Notes: generated from the sequence alone by a model not told the origin. A stretch of DNA of 64,000 nucleotides from Rivularia sp. MS3 (GCA_019192545.1 JAHCMI010000001.1:248001-312000); one strand, 5' to 3'; shown: positions 34,859 to 44,880, counted from the first letter of the stretch. A program made the numbers and translations.

Positions 34859-36076
34859 ATGTATGATTTCGCTATTATAGGTGGTGGTATAGTCGGTCTT
34901 TCTACCGGCATGGCTTTGGTAAAACGCTATCCTAAAGCAAGAATTTTAGTCTTAGAAAAAGAAAACCAAGTCGCGTTTCATCAAACAGGAAATAATAGCG
35001 GTGTTATTCACTCAGGTATTTACTATAAGCCTGGTAGCTTTAAAGCGAAATTTTCCCGTGAAGGTTGTCGCTCTATGGTGGAATTTTGCAAAGAACACGG
35101 CATCGACCATGAAGTCTGCGGTAAAGTGATTGTTGCAACTTCTCCTCAAGAACTTCCTCGTTTGGAAAATCTCTATAAGCGAGGTTTAGAGAATGGTTTA
35201 GACGTAAAAAGAATCACCAGCGAAGAAGTAAAAGAAAAAGAACCCCATGTAGCTAGTGTTGCTGGGATTTGGGTATCATCAACTGGCATTGTAAATTACA
35301 AGCAAGTTTGTCAAAAATACGCAGAAATTATCCAAAAACAAGGCAGCGAAATTAAATTCAACACCAAAGTTGAAAAAATTGTTGCTAGCGGTAAAAATCA
35401 GGTTTTGGAAACCAACAACGGCAGCTTTGAAACCCGTTTCGTAATCAACTGTGCTGGTTTGTATTCTGACCGTGTAGCCAAATTAGGGAACGTTAATCCC
35501 CAGGCAAAAATTGTTCCCTTTCGTGGTGAATATTACGAATTAACGCCGGAGAAGCGCCATCTGGTAAAAGGTTTGATTTATCCGGTTCCTAACCCAGATT
35601 TTCCCTTCCTCGGCGTTCACTTTACCCGAATGATAGACGGTACGGTTCATGCAGGACCAAATGCCGTGCTTAGTCTGAAGCGGGAAGGTTATAAGAAAAC
35701 AGATTTTAATTTACGTGATTTTGCGGAAGTAATGAGTTATGCAGGCTTTTGGAAGCTCGCAGCAAAACACTCAGATGAAGGAATCAAGGAAATTATTCGT
35801 TCCTTTAGTAAGGCAGCCTTTGTAAAAAGTTTGCAGCAACTGATTCCTGAAGTTCGCTCGGAAGATGTAGTTCCTACCCATGCAGGGGTTCGCGCTCAAG
35901 CATTAATGAACAACGGGAAATTAGTAGACGACTTTTTGATTGTTAAAGGTCAAAACTCCGTTCATGTATGCAATGCTCCTTCCCCAGCGGCTACCTCCTC
36001 TATCGAAATTGGTAAAGCTGTAGCCGCAGAAATTCCAGAACTTTCACATCTCAAACCCGCAGCAGTCAACTGCTAA
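34859..36076 (+). CDS. lhgO: FAD-dependent oxidoreductase, L-2-hydroxyglutarate oxidase (LhgO) family
   Basis: 405 residues of the DAO superfamily. The dinucleotide-binding motif is FAIIGGGIVGLSTGMAL (residues 4-20). The family stretch FHQTGNNSGVIHSGIYYKPGS is close to E. coli LhgO, as are VNYKQVCQKYAEII and the C-terminal SPAATSSIEIGKAVAAEI. LhgO oxidises L-2-hydroxyglutarate to 2-oxoglutarate. Its location inside a nucleotide-sugar cluster, as in the Anabaena HEP island, suggests a different or additional role in sugar modification; this is inference. It has its own gap of 140 bp upstream and 59 bp before the next gene. Confidence 0.85.
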   Translation: MYDFAIIGGGIVGLSTGMALVKRYPKARILVLEKENQVAFHQTGNNSGVIHSGIYYKPGSFKAKFSREGCRSMVEFCKEHGIDHEVCGKVIVATSPQELPRLENLYKRGLENGLDVKRITSEEVKEKEPHVASVAGIWVSSTGIVNYKQVCQKYAEIIQKQGSEIKFNTKVEKIVASGKNQVLETNNGSFETRFVINCAGLYSDRVAKLGNVNPQAKIVPFRGEYYELTPEKRHLVKGLIYPVPNPDFPFLGVHFTRMIDGTVHAGPNAVLSLKREGYKKTDFNLRDFAEVMSYAGFWKLAAKHSDEGIKEIIRSFSKAAFVKSLQQLIPEVRSEDVVPTHAGVRAQALMNNGKLVDDFLIVKGQNSVHVCNAPSPAATSSIEIGKAVAAEIPELSHLKPAAVNC

Positions 36077-36135
36077 AAGTTTGATTTGTAAAAAATCCAA
36101 ATTAAAAAGATTAATAATTAATAGGAATCAAAACA

Positions 36136-37164
36136 ATGAAAATTCTCGTTACCGGTACAGAAGGTTATCTCGGTTGTTTGTTGGCTCCCTTGTTAATTGA
36201 GAAGGGACATGAAGTAATTGGTGTAGACACCGGTTATTACAAAGTTGGTTGGTTGTACAACGGAACCGAAACTACTGCTAAAACTTTAAACAAAGATATT
36301 CGCCATATCTCCTTAGAGGATTTACAGGGCGTAGAAGCTATAGTTCACATGGCTGAACTATCAAACGATCCTACCGGACAATTATCACCAAATATTACTT
36401 ACGATATCAATCATGCAGGTTCGGTTCGTCTTGCCAAACTAGCGAAACAAGCAGGTGTACGTCGCTTCGTATATATGTCTTCCTGTAGCGTTTATGGTGT
36501 TGCTACCGAGGGTGATGTTACCGAGGAATCCCCGGTTAACCCACAGACTGCTTATGCAGAATGTAAAACAATGGTAGAAAGAGATGTCCAACCGCTTGCT
36601 AGCGACGATTTTTCTCCTACCTTCATGCGGAATGCAACTGCTTTCGGTGCTTCCCCCAGAATGCGCTTTGATATCGTTCTGAATAACTTAGCTGGTTTAG
36701 CATGGACTACCAAAGAAATCAAAATGACCAGCGATGGTACTCCTTGGAGGCCATTAGTTCATGCTCTGGATATTTCTAAAGCTATTATCTGTGCTTTGGA
36801 AGCTCCTCGCGATATTGTCCACAATCAAATATTTAACGTTGGAGATACCGCGAATAATTATCGAGTTAAGGAAATTGCCGAATTTGTTGCTGAAGCCTTT
36901 CCTGGCTGTAAGTTAAGCTTTGGTGACAATGCTTCCGATAACCGCAGCTATCGAGTTTCTTTTGAAAAAATCAATACTCTTCTACCCGGCTTTAAGTGCG
37001 ATTGGAATGCACGTCTGGGAGCAAAACAATTGGCTGAAGTTTTCAACCAAATCGACATGACGCAGGAGATATTTTTATCTCGAGGGTTTACCCGGTTAAA
37101 GCAGTTAGAATATTTGATTCGTACTCAGCAAATTGATAAAGATTTCTTCTGGGCTACGAAGTAA
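36136..37164 (+). CDS. NAD-dependent epimerase/dehydratase (extended SDR)
   Basis: 342 residues. Rossmann motif VTGTEGYLGCLL (residues 5-16), DxxH-type region near 60, catalytic Ser in YMSSCSVYG and the YxxxK pair in TAYAECKTMVE (near 140). The C-terminal substrate domain has RPLVHALDISKAI and FNVGDTANNYRVKEIAE. It acts on a nucleotide-linked hexose as an epimerase, dehydratase or reductase; the exact reaction is open. It lies between lhgO and rfbC, so it likely works on the CDP- or dTDP-sugar made by this cluster. Confidence 0.87.
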   Translation: MKILVTGTEGYLGCLLAPLLIEKGHEVIGVDTGYYKVGWLYNGTETTAKTLNKDIRHISLEDLQGVEAIVHMAELSNDPTGQLSPNITYDINHAGSVRLAKLAKQAGVRRFVYMSSCSVYGVATEGDVTEESPVNPQTAYAECKTMVERDVQPLASDDFSPTFMRNATAFGASPRMRFDIVLNNLAGLAWTTKEIKMTSDGTPWRPLVHALDISKAIICALEAPRDIVHNQIFNVGDTANNYRVKEIAEFVAEAFPGCKLSFGDNASDNRSYRVSFEKINTLLPGFKCDWNARLGAKQLAEVFNQIDMTQEIFLSRGFTRLKQLEYLIRTQQIDKDFFWATK

Positions 37165-37262
37165 TAACTTTCTAACTTAACTATCTTGAATCGAATCGGT
37201 ACGGGTAATTTAATATCCCGTACTACCATATCCAAACATCACATTATTCCATAAGGGTTGTT

Positions 37263-37814
37263 ATGATTTTTACCGAAACCGAACTGCAAGGGGCTTACAT
37301 CATTGACTTAGAGCGAAAACCAGACCACCGTGGTTTTTTTGCTCGGACTTTCTGCGCCAAAGAACTGGAAGCTCATGGTTTGAAGCCAGTAGTTGCTCAG
37401 TGTAATTTATCTTTTAATCATAAAAAAGGTACCTTACGAGGAATGCACTATCAAACAGAACCAGCAGCAGAAACAAAAATAGTTCGCTGTACCAAAGGCG
37501 CTATTTATGACGTAATTATCGATATGCGTCCAGAATCTCCTACTTATCTACAGCATTTCGGTGTGGAATTAACCGCAGACAATCATCGTGCTTTGTACGT
37601 TCCGGAAATGTTTGCTCATGGCTACCAAGCTTTAACCGATGGCTGTGAAGTTATGTACATGGTCGGTGAATTTTATACTCCTGGATATGAAAAGGGTTTA
37701 CGCTACGACGACCCATTTTTCAACATCCAATGGCCTCTCGAAGCAACTGAGATGTCTGAAAAAGATACCAAATGGCCTCTTATGAGAATGATGACCGTTG
37801 GTGGTGCTTCGTAA
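37263..37814 (+). CDS. rfbC: dTDP-4-dehydrorhamnose 3,5-epimerase family protein
   Basis: 183 residues, the normal length of the cupin-fold RfbC. Substrate and catalytic stretches are visible: RKPDHRGFFARTFC, GTLRGMHYQTEPAAETKIVRC (with the catalytic His), DMRPESPTY, and YVPEMFAHGYQAL with DGCEVMYMV. The family epimerises C3 and C5 of 4-keto-6-deoxy sugars. In this setting it probably acts on the island's sugar nucleotide. RfbA, RfbB and RfbD are not in the window. The position agrees with alr2830 of the Anabaena HEP island. Confidence 0.92.
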   Translation: MIFTETELQGAYIIDLERKPDHRGFFARTFCAKELEAHGLKPVVAQCNLSFNHKKGTLRGMHYQTEPAAETKIVRCTKGAIYDVIIDMRPESPTYLQHFGVELTADNHRALYVPEMFAHGYQALTDGCEVMYMVGEFYTPGYEKGLRYDDPFFNIQWPLEATEMSEKDTKWPLMRMMTVGGAS

Positions 37815-37966
37815 TCGCTATTTTTAATCTATATCTGACCCCGTGCGATCGCGACGATACATAACGTAAAAAACTGATTTCCCAGGCTGAGCTTGGGAAG
37901 CATAACGGACAATTTTCCGACTTAAACCAATTACTCAAACCAGAATATCTAATAGGAGTTAAATTA

Positions 37967-39280
37967 ATGATTATCATAGATACCGCTTTACAGAAACGCG
38001 CCGAAGCCGGAAATCCAGTCAAAGTAGCAATGGTTGGTGCGGGGTTTATGGGTAGAGGAATTGCCAATCAAATTGCTAATTCAGTTCCTGGAATGGAATT
38101 AGTAGCAATTTCTAACCGTAATCTAGAAGCAGCAAAAAGAGCTTATAGCGAAGCAGGGATTGAAAACATTAAAGAAATTTCTAATGTAGGGGATTTGGAA
38201 AATACGATTAAAAAAGGTGAATACGCAGTCACTGAAGATGCAATGTTGCTGTGTCGCGCCCAAGGCATTGATGCAATTATCGAAGTAACCGGAGCAATTG
38301 AATTTGGCGCTCATGTGGTGATGGAAGCTATCAATCACCGCAAGCATATCATTATGATGAATGCCGAACTCGATGGTACTATTGGTTCTATTTTAAAACT
38401 TTATGCAGATAAAGCAGGAGTTATCCTTTCAGCTTGTGACGGCGATCAGCCTGGGGTAGAAATGAACCTTTACCGGTTTGTTAAGAGTATTGGTTTGACT
38501 CCGTTGCTGTGTGGGAATATCAAAGGTTTGCAAGACCCTTATCGCAATCCCACCACTCAAGAAGCATTTGCTAAACGTTGGGGACAAAAACCTCACATGG
38601 TAACTAGCTTTGCCGATGGCACTAAAATCTCCTTCGAGCAAGCAATTGTTGCTAACGCCACGGGAATGAAAGTTGCTCAAAGAGGAATGCTCGGCTACGA
38701 CTTCAAAGGTCATGTTGATGAAATGACATCAATGTATGATGTAGACCAGTTGAAAGAGCTAGGCGGTATAGTTGATTACGTTGTTGGTGCTAAGCCCGGT
38801 CCTGGGGTATTCGTTTTTGCAACTCATGACGATCCTAAACAACAGCACTATCTCAACCTTTATAAATTGGGGAAAGGTCCTCTTTACAGTTTCTATACTC
38901 CCTATCACCTATGCCATTTTGAAGTACCTTTATCAGTAGCTCGTGCCGTATTGTTCGGTGATGCGGTAATGGCTCCTTTGGGTGGTCCTCTGGTAGATGT
39001 AGTTACCACAGCCAAAATCGATCTCAAAGCAGGAGATACCCTCGATGGAATTGGTTACTATATGACCTACGGGCAATGCGAAAATTCCGAAATAGTTCGC
39101 GAGCAAAACTTGTTACCAATGGGATTAGCAGAAGGATGTCGTTTAAAACGAGACATCTCCAAAGACCAAGTTCTTACCTACGATGACGTAGAATTACCAC
39201 AAGGTAGACTCTGCGACAAACTGCGTGAGGAACAAAATGCTTATTTTGCTCCACCTAAAACTTTAGCAGTAGCTAGATAA
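37967..39280 (+). CDS. NAD(P)-dependent oxidoreductase with C-terminal SAF domain
   Basis: 437 residues. The N-terminal Rossmann fold has VAMVGAGFMGRGIANQIA (near residue 18) and resembles homoserine dehydrogenase. The middle carries ACDGDQPGVEMNLYRF and NIKGLQDPYRNPTTQE. The C-terminal SAF-type segment (DLKAGDTLDGIG, LLPMGLAEGCRLKRDI) is known from antifreeze-like and altronate-type enzymes. The combination is found in nucleotide-sugar and polysaccharide clusters. Reaction unknown; an oxidation or reduction of a sugar acid or keto-sugar is a fair guess. It closes the five-gene sugar-nucleotide block. Confidence 0.8.
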   Translation: MIIIDTALQKRAEAGNPVKVAMVGAGFMGRGIANQIANSVPGMELVAISNRNLEAAKRAYSEAGIENIKEISNVGDLENTIKKGEYAVTEDAMLLCRAQGIDAIIEVTGAIEFGAHVVMEAINHRKHIIMMNAELDGTIGSILKLYADKAGVILSACDGDQPGVEMNLYRFVKSIGLTPLLCGNIKGLQDPYRNPTTQEAFAKRWGQKPHMVTSFADGTKISFEQAIVANATGMKVAQRGMLGYDFKGHVDEMTSMYDVDQLKELGGIVDYVVGAKPGPGVFVFATHDDPKQQHYLNLYKLGKGPLYSFYTPYHLCHFEVPLSVARAVLFGDAVMAPLGGPLVDVVTTAKIDLKAGDTLDGIGYYMTYGQCENSEIVREQNLLPMGLAEGCRLKRDISKDQVLTYDDVELPQGRLCDKLREEQNAYFAPPKTLAVAR

Positions 39281-39453
39281 TGTTTTTGTAAAGAGATGCG
39301 TTACGTTATCATTTTACGCAAGTAGCGTAGAAGAAAAATTTGTACGTGTAGTGGAGAACTTGTTAACTAAATTTAGTCAGCAATTCTTCATTGCACAACA
39401 TAAAATTCTCTCAATTAGTCAAAACTTTATTCAGCTTTGTTTGTGGGGCATTT

Positions 39454-40662
39454 ATGAAAAACAATTTAATTAAGCGCTTAACAGATAATGTTGGTTTTGT
39501 AGCAGATAAGATACAAGGTCGTCTCGAAAGAAGGCGGATGATTTCGCTAAAACCAAATAAACCGGCAGTGGGCAGTGTACTGCTTTCATACGTTCTAAGT
39601 CCATTTAATTTGAAATCAGGTGAACCTATTCCCACTTCCCATACACAACATTGGGAATGCCTGCAAATGGCTAAAACTTTCTTAGACCTAGGCTATAACG
39701 TTGATGTGATATGGTTCTACAACGATGTATTTATTCCGAAAAAAGAATATGCATTTTTTATTGAAACACGTCACAATTTAGAAAGAAGTTTGCCATTTTT
39801 AAACAAGAATTGCATCAAAATATTTCATTCCGATGCAGCGCATATTTTATTTCATAATGCAGCAGAAGCTAATAGGTTACTAGGATTGCAGCAAAGACGC
39901 GGTTTTACTTTAGCTCCTCGAAGATTCGAGCAGCCAAATAAAGCCATCGAACATGCCGATTGCGCTACCGTTCTCGGTAACGAGTTTACGATGAATACAT
40001 TTAAATACGCAAATAAACCGCTGTATCGAATTCCTATTTCTGCTCCGACACTATACCCTTGGCCAGAAAACAAGGATTTTGCAGCCTGCCGTAAAAACTT
40101 TCTTTGGTTTGGAAGCGGCGGCTTGGTTCATAAAGGATTGGATTTACTTCTAGATGCATTTTCCCAAATGCCGGATTACCATCTATTTATTTGCGGTCCG
40201 ATTGATAGGGAAGAAGATTTTGTCGCAGCTTTTTATAAAGAACTTTATCAAATCAAGAACATTCATACAATTGGTTGGGTTGATGTTACCTCTCAAAAAT
40301 TTATAGACATAGTTAATAATTGTTTGGCAATTGCTTATCCATCTTGTTCCGAAGGTGGTGGTGGATGCGTAATCAACTGTATGCATACAGGACTGATTCC
40401 TATTGTTAGCTATGAATCCAGCGTAGATATAAAGGATGAGTATGGCGTTATTTTTAAAGAAAATTCTGTAGAAGAAATAAAGCAGACCATTCAAAATATT
40501 TCAGCTTTAGATGCATCTCAACTCGAACAAATGGCCAAGAATTCTTGGAACTATGTTAGAGAAAATCATACCAGAGAAGAATTTGCTCGGGCTTACAGAG
40601 AAACAATCGAGAAAATTATGCTGGAATACGGTATCAAATATGAGTCATTAACCTATGCCTAA
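39454..40662 (+). CDS. Glycosyltransferase (GT4-like)
   Basis: About 402 residues from the ATG at 39454, chosen over the TTG at 39391 because an ATG and a G-rich site precede a sensible start. The C-terminal half has the GT-B donor-binding region: FLWFGSGGLVHKGLDLLLDA, YHLFICGPI and YPSCSEGGGGCVINCMHTGL. In place of the usual E-x7-E pair one sees EGGGGCVINCM, so the donor site is divergent. It is the first glycosyltransferase of the island and overlaps the PIG-L gene by eight bases, implying coupling. Sugar specificity is unknown. Confidence 0.78.
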   Translation: MKNNLIKRLTDNVGFVADKIQGRLERRRMISLKPNKPAVGSVLLSYVLSPFNLKSGEPIPTSHTQHWECLQMAKTFLDLGYNVDVIWFYNDVFIPKKEYAFFIETRHNLERSLPFLNKNCIKIFHSDAAHILFHNAAEANRLLGLQQRRGFTLAPRRFEQPNKAIEHADCATVLGNEFTMNTFKYANKPLYRIPISAPTLYPWPENKDFAACRKNFLWFGSGGLVHKGLDLLLDAFSQMPDYHLFICGPIDREEDFVAAFYKELYQIKNIHTIGWVDVTSQKFIDIVNNCLAIAYPSCSEGGGGCVINCMHTGLIPIVSYESSVDIKDEYGVIFKENSVEEIKQTIQNISALDASQLEQMAKNSWNYVRENHTREEFARAYRETIEKIMLEYGIKYESLTYA

Positions 40663-41419
40663 ACTGTCTTTGAATCAATTAAGAATAACTTTAGGAGCAG
40701 TCGTTAGAGACACCAATTATAATATACTTTATAACTGGTTGCTACGTCTAAAAAGTAAACCTTTAGAGGCTAACAAAAAACCAGCGATAGTATTTTCTCC
40801 ACACCAAGATGACGAAACTATAGGTTGTGGGGGAATGATTGCTCTAAAGCGTTCGTTAGGAATACCAGTTAAAGTGGTATTTCTGACAGATGGGCGTTAC
40901 GGCAGCAAACCAGATTGGGTGCTTCAGGAGAATGTGATTCAATACCGCCAACAAGAAGCTCATAAAGCTCTCGACGCTTTAGGAGTCGAACCTTCTCAAG
41001 CGGAATTTCTGAATCAAACAGATGGTTCTTTAGCTCATTTGTCTTCGGAGAAACAAAACTTATTAATTGCTCAATTAGTTGAAATCCTTCAAACTTTTAA
41101 ACCCCAGGAAGTTTACGTTCCACATCGCCAGGATGGACATCCAGACCATGAAGCCACTTATTATTTAGTACAGAGCGCGATTGAAAAATCAAAAATGCAG
41201 ATAGAACTTTTGCAATATCCAATTTGGATGATGTGGCGAAATCCTCTATCTTCTCATCAATATTTTCATAAAAATGTTAGTGCTTACCGATTATCTATAG
41301 GTAACTTTAAACATAAAAAGCGTCAAGCAATTGCAGCTTATAAATCTCAAACGCCTAATTTACCTGCGAGCTTTAAGCAAGCAATCTATTCATCTTACGA
41401 AATGTTTTTTAAAAATTAA
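40655..41419 (+). CDS. PIG-L family deacetylase
   Basis: 254 residues. The zinc site of LmbE/PIG-L enzymes is present: FSPHQDDETIGCGG (H-x-D-D) near residue 49 and VPHRQDGHPDHEAT with the second His. Such enzymes remove acetyl groups from N-acetyl sugars or related amides. Inside an envelope polysaccharide island it may deacetylate an N-acetylhexosamine in the repeat unit or its lipid-linked precursor. I do not recall such a gene at this point in the Anabaena island, so it may be an addition of this organism. Confidence 0.88.
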   Translation: MPKLSLNQLRITLGAVVRDTNYNILYNWLLRLKSKPLEANKKPAIVFSPHQDDETIGCGGMIALKRSLGIPVKVVFLTDGRYGSKPDWVLQENVIQYRQQEAHKALDALGVEPSQAEFLNQTDGSLAHLSSEKQNLLIAQLVEILQTFKPQEVYVPHRQDGHPDHEATYYLVQSAIEKSKMQIELLQYPIWMMWRNPLSSHQYFHKNVSAYRLSIGNFKHKKRQAIAAYKSQTPNLPASFKQAIYSSYEMFFKN

Positions 41420-41521
41420 AGTTACTTGTTAAAAGTCAAATAATAATGTCAAGCATTCACATAAAAATATCGGCTATTTAAATATTGCTTACAGCCTAAC
41501 TGTAATTTAATAGGGAAAAAA

Positions 41522-42631
41522 ATGAAAATTGCCTTAGTTCATGATTATTTAACTCAACGAGGAGGCGCAGAAAGAGTATTTGAGTTACTTTGTAAACGTT
41601 TTCCTCAAGCAGATATTTTTACATCTTTGTATGATGCCCAGAAAACCATTGATTTAGGTGAAAGAATAGTCAATACCACTTATTTACAACAGGTTCCTGG
41701 CGCGGCCAAATACTTTCGGTTAATGGCTCCGTTTTATTTTCCCGCTTTTCGTGCTTTAGACTTGCAAGAATATGATTTAATTATCAGTAGTAGCACTAGT
41801 TTTGCGAAAGCTGTACGCAAAAGTCCAAAGGCACGGCATGTTTGCTTTTGTCATAATGTTACCCGCTTTCTATGGGATACTGAGACTTATCTAAGAGAAT
41901 ATGCGGATTACCAGTATTTTGCTCCATTGATTGAAAGAGTGTTTCAATTGATGAGAAATGTTGACTTAAACTACGCACAAGAGCCAGACCTGTATATTGC
42001 AAATTCTAGCGTTGTCGCCCGTCGTATAAAAAAGACTTACGGGAAAAAAGCTATAGTTATTAACTATCCAATTGATACCAGTAAGTTTATATATTCAAAT
42101 TCAAAAGACGACTATTTTCTTGCATCAGCAAGGATGATAGGTTACAAACGACTTGATATAATAGTGGAGGCTTTTAACTGGCTGGGATGGCAACTGAAAA
42201 TATCAGGTGACGGCCCAGAGAGAGAACGCCTACAATCAAAAGCTTTGAAAAATATCGAATTTGTGGGTCACGTATCCGATTTGGAACGTACTCAATTATT
42301 TGCTAAAGCAAAATCTGTAATAGTGGCAGCCTTAGAAGACTATGGGTTAGTTCCGGTAGAAGCAAACGCTAGTGGAACTCCGGTAGTCGCCTTTGGAGCA
42401 GGAGGAGTTTTGGATACTCAGGTGCCTGGAAAAACAGGAGTGTTTTTCAAGAGACAAACACCAGATTCTCTACAAACTGCCTTATTAGAAGCCAGGGAAA
42501 TCTACTGGAATTATGAAAACATCCGCAATCATGCTGTAGCGAATTTTTCGGAAGAAGCATTTTTTAGTAAGGTTGAGCAAGTCATCGACCAAACTAGTAG
42601 CTCACAGCGATCGCAGTCCCTGATTTGTTAG
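41522..42631 (+). CDS. Glycosyltransferase family 4
   Basis: 369 residues. N terminus KIALVHDYLTQRGGAERVFE is typical of mannosyltransferase-like GT4 enzymes that begin a polysaccharide chain. The donor site has EDYGLVPVEANASGTPVVAF with an E-x7-E arrangement. The linker segment FLASARMIGYKRLDIIVEAF is standard GT4. A HIP1 octamer lies near the 3' end. Its stop codon at 42631 lies 20 bp before the likely start of the Wzc-like gene. Confidence 0.88.
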   Translation: MKIALVHDYLTQRGGAERVFELLCKRFPQADIFTSLYDAQKTIDLGERIVNTTYLQQVPGAAKYFRLMAPFYFPAFRALDLQEYDLIISSSTSFAKAVRKSPKARHVCFCHNVTRFLWDTETYLREYADYQYFAPLIERVFQLMRNVDLNYAQEPDLYIANSSVVARRIKKTYGKKAIVINYPIDTSKFIYSNSKDDYFLASARMIGYKRLDIIVEAFNWLGWQLKISGDGPERERLQSKALKNIEFVGHVSDLERTQLFAKAKSVIVAALEDYGLVPVEANASGTPVVAFGAGGVLDTQVPGKTGVFFKRQTPDSLQTALLEAREIYWNYENIRNHAVANFSEEAFFSKVEQVIDQTSSSQRSQSLIC

Positions 42632-42651
42632 CTAAGGAAATTAAAAACGTG

Positions 42652-44880
42652 ATGCAAACCAGTCTAAGTCCCCATGTCAATCCAGCTGCTGATTCAGAAC
42701 CGGGTTACGGGCAGCTGTTTGCGGTATTAATTCGGCGATTTCCTTGGTTCTTGATAGTGTTTTTGGCTTCAGTAGGTGCGGGTTACTATGTCTATCGAAA
42801 AACTCCGCCTACTTTTAAAAGTTCAATGGAACTGTTGGTAGAACCAAATTATCAAGGAAAAGCACAAGGAACGGGACTAGAAAATCAGTTTACTGAGACT
42901 AACGTGGAGATAGATACCGCAACCCAATTGAACTTAATGGGTAGCTCTTCACTTATAAAACAAGCTGTTGAAAAACTTAAGCCCGAATACCCGCAAATTA
43001 CTGTAAAAGAGATAAAAGGCGCTTTGTCCTTAAAGCAATTAAGGTCAAAAGATGATAACGTTGCAACTAAAATCTTTCAAGTAGAGTATACAGATACAGA
43101 CCCTTTGAAGACTCAAAGAGTATTGGAATCTATACGCGAAGTTTATCTCGACTATAACAAAGAGCAGCAGAAGAAACGTTTAAGAAACGGTCTTAGAGTC
43201 ATTAGGGAACAGAAAAAAAAGGTTACCGAAGATTTAAACCAAGCTGAAGCACAGTTATTGAGGTTTCGTAAATCTCAGAATTTGACAGACCCCCAAACAC
43301 AAGCTCAAGCTTATGAAACTGCTTTAAATAACATTCAACAGGAACGACGCACAACTCACAATCAATATAAAGAAGCTCAAGCACGTCTAGATTCATTACA
43401 AAAGCAATTAAAACGTACTCCTCAAAAAGCACTCGTTTCTTCTCGCTTGAGTCAGTCAAGTCGCTACCAATCCTTGCTCAATGAAATTCAAAAAACTGAA
43501 TTAGCGATTGCTCAAGCAAATTTACGTTTTACAGCAAACCACCCCGACGTTTTAAAACTAAAAGAACAGCTAGCAGAACAAAAGCAGTTGCTAAAACAAG
43601 AAGTAGGAAGGGCTTTGGGAGGAAGTAACATCGATGCAAGTAGCGTCAATACTGGCGAATTGCTCAGTCAAGGACAGCTTTCTCAAACAGACCTCAACCT
43701 TGCTAGTAACTTAGTCGAAACCCAAACAAATCTGTTTGCTTTAGCTGCACGAGACCAAAGTTTGGCACAGAAAGAACAGCAGCTACGGGAAGACTTGAAA
43801 AAATTTCCTACTTTGTTAGCTCAGTACAGTCGGTTGCAGCCCCAGGTACAGCGCAGCCGCGATCGCTTGCAGGAACTCCTAAAAGCAGAGCAAGAATTAG
43901 AGCAAGAACTAGACAAAGGCGGATTTAACTGGGAAGTAGTCGAAGAACCCCAAGAAGGAGATCGTTTAGGTCCTAACTTGCAACAAAACCTGATGTTAGG
44001 TGGAGTAGTTGGTTTAATGTTGGGAGGAATAGCGGCTTTTGCTCGGGAAGCAGGGGATGATGCAGTTCGCACTACCGCTGAATTAGAAAAACAAGTTGCC
44101 ATCCCACTCTTGGGAACCACTCCTAAATTACCCACTGCAAAATCTAAAGATTCGGTATTTAAACTACCTTTTGGAAAACCAGAAGTTCTTGCTCCTTGGA
44201 CGATTCAGGTTTTACAATCGCCACCGCGCTGGGAATCTCTTGACCTAATTTACAAAAATATAGAATTACTCAATTCTGTTTCAGCCTTTAAATCTTTAAT
44301 GATAACTTCGGCATTGCCCGATGAAGGTAAATCAGCTTTGGCTTTAGGTTTAGCCATGAGTGCTGCGAGATTACATAAAAAGGTACTACTAATTGATGCG
44401 AATTTACGCGACCCCAGCGTACACAAGCATCTCAATCTTCCTAACGATCAAGGACTTTCAACTCTGCTAACGAGCGACGTAGCTTTACCGAACCAGATAA
44501 CCCTTCAATCCTCTGGGTCATCTTATATAGATATTTTGACAGCAGGGCCAGTTCCAGAAGATCCTGCAAATCTATTAAGCTCGCCTCGAATGGAAGAATT
44601 AATGAGCGCATTTGAAGAAAACTACGATTTGGTTATTCTAGATGCTTCAGCAGTTCTGGGCTTGGTAGACGCTTTGCTTACCGCATCAAATTGTCGTGGT
44701 GTAATCATGGTGGCAAGTATTGGAGGAGTAACTCGCACCCAACTAGCACAAGCTACAGCGATGCTGGGTAAATTAAATTTACTTGGGGTTGTTGCAAATG
44801 GAGTCTCAAAAACTGGCTATAGCTATGTTCCCAATGTCAAGCAACAGCAATTAGCTTTGAAAGGAGCGGTAGAAGAATAG
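42652..44880 (+). CDS. Wzc-like polysaccharide co-polymerase / BY-kinase
   Basis: About 742 residues from the ATG at 42652, preceded by AAGGA; TTG 42625 is an upstream alternative. Wzz domain at the N terminus with the first membrane helix (FPWFLIVFLASVGAGYYVY), a long periplasmic coiled coil (about 180-420), and a second helix with LMLGGVVGLMLGGIAAFA. The cytoplasmic ATPase then has Walker A SALPDEGKSALAL, Walker A' VLLIDANLRDPS and Walker B LVILDASAVLG. The C-terminal tail holds few tyrosines (GYSYVP), so autophosphorylation may be limited. It would set chain length and link to export. It corresponds in position to alr2833, just before hepC. Confidence 0.88.
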   Translation: MQTSLSPHVNPAADSEPGYGQLFAVLIRRFPWFLIVFLASVGAGYYVYRKTPPTFKSSMELLVEPNYQGKAQGTGLENQFTETNVEIDTATQLNLMGSSSLIKQAVEKLKPEYPQITVKEIKGALSLKQLRSKDDNVATKIFQVEYTDTDPLKTQRVLESIREVYLDYNKEQQKKRLRNGLRVIREQKKKVTEDLNQAEAQLLRFRKSQNLTDPQTQAQAYETALNNIQQERRTTHNQYKEAQARLDSLQKQLKRTPQKALVSSRLSQSSRYQSLLNEIQKTELAIAQANLRFTANHPDVLKLKEQLAEQKQLLKQEVGRALGGSNIDASSVNTGELLSQGQLSQTDLNLASNLVETQTNLFALAARDQSLAQKEQQLREDLKKFPTLLAQYSRLQPQVQRSRDRLQELLKAEQELEQELDKGGFNWEVVEEPQEGDRLGPNLQQNLMLGGVVGLMLGGIAAFAREAGDDAVRTTAELEKQVAIPLLGTTPKLPTAKSKDSVFKLPFGKPEVLAPWTIQVLQSPPRWESLDLIYKNIELLNSVSAFKSLMITSALPDEGKSALALGLAMSAARLHKKVLLIDANLRDPSVHKHLNLPNDQGLSTLLTSDVALPNQITLQSSGSSYIDILTAGPVPEDPANLLSSPRMEELMSAFEENYDLVILDASAVLGLVDALLTASNCRGVIMVASIGGVTRTQLAQATAMLGKLNLLGVVANGVSKTGYSYVPNVKQQQLALKGAVEE

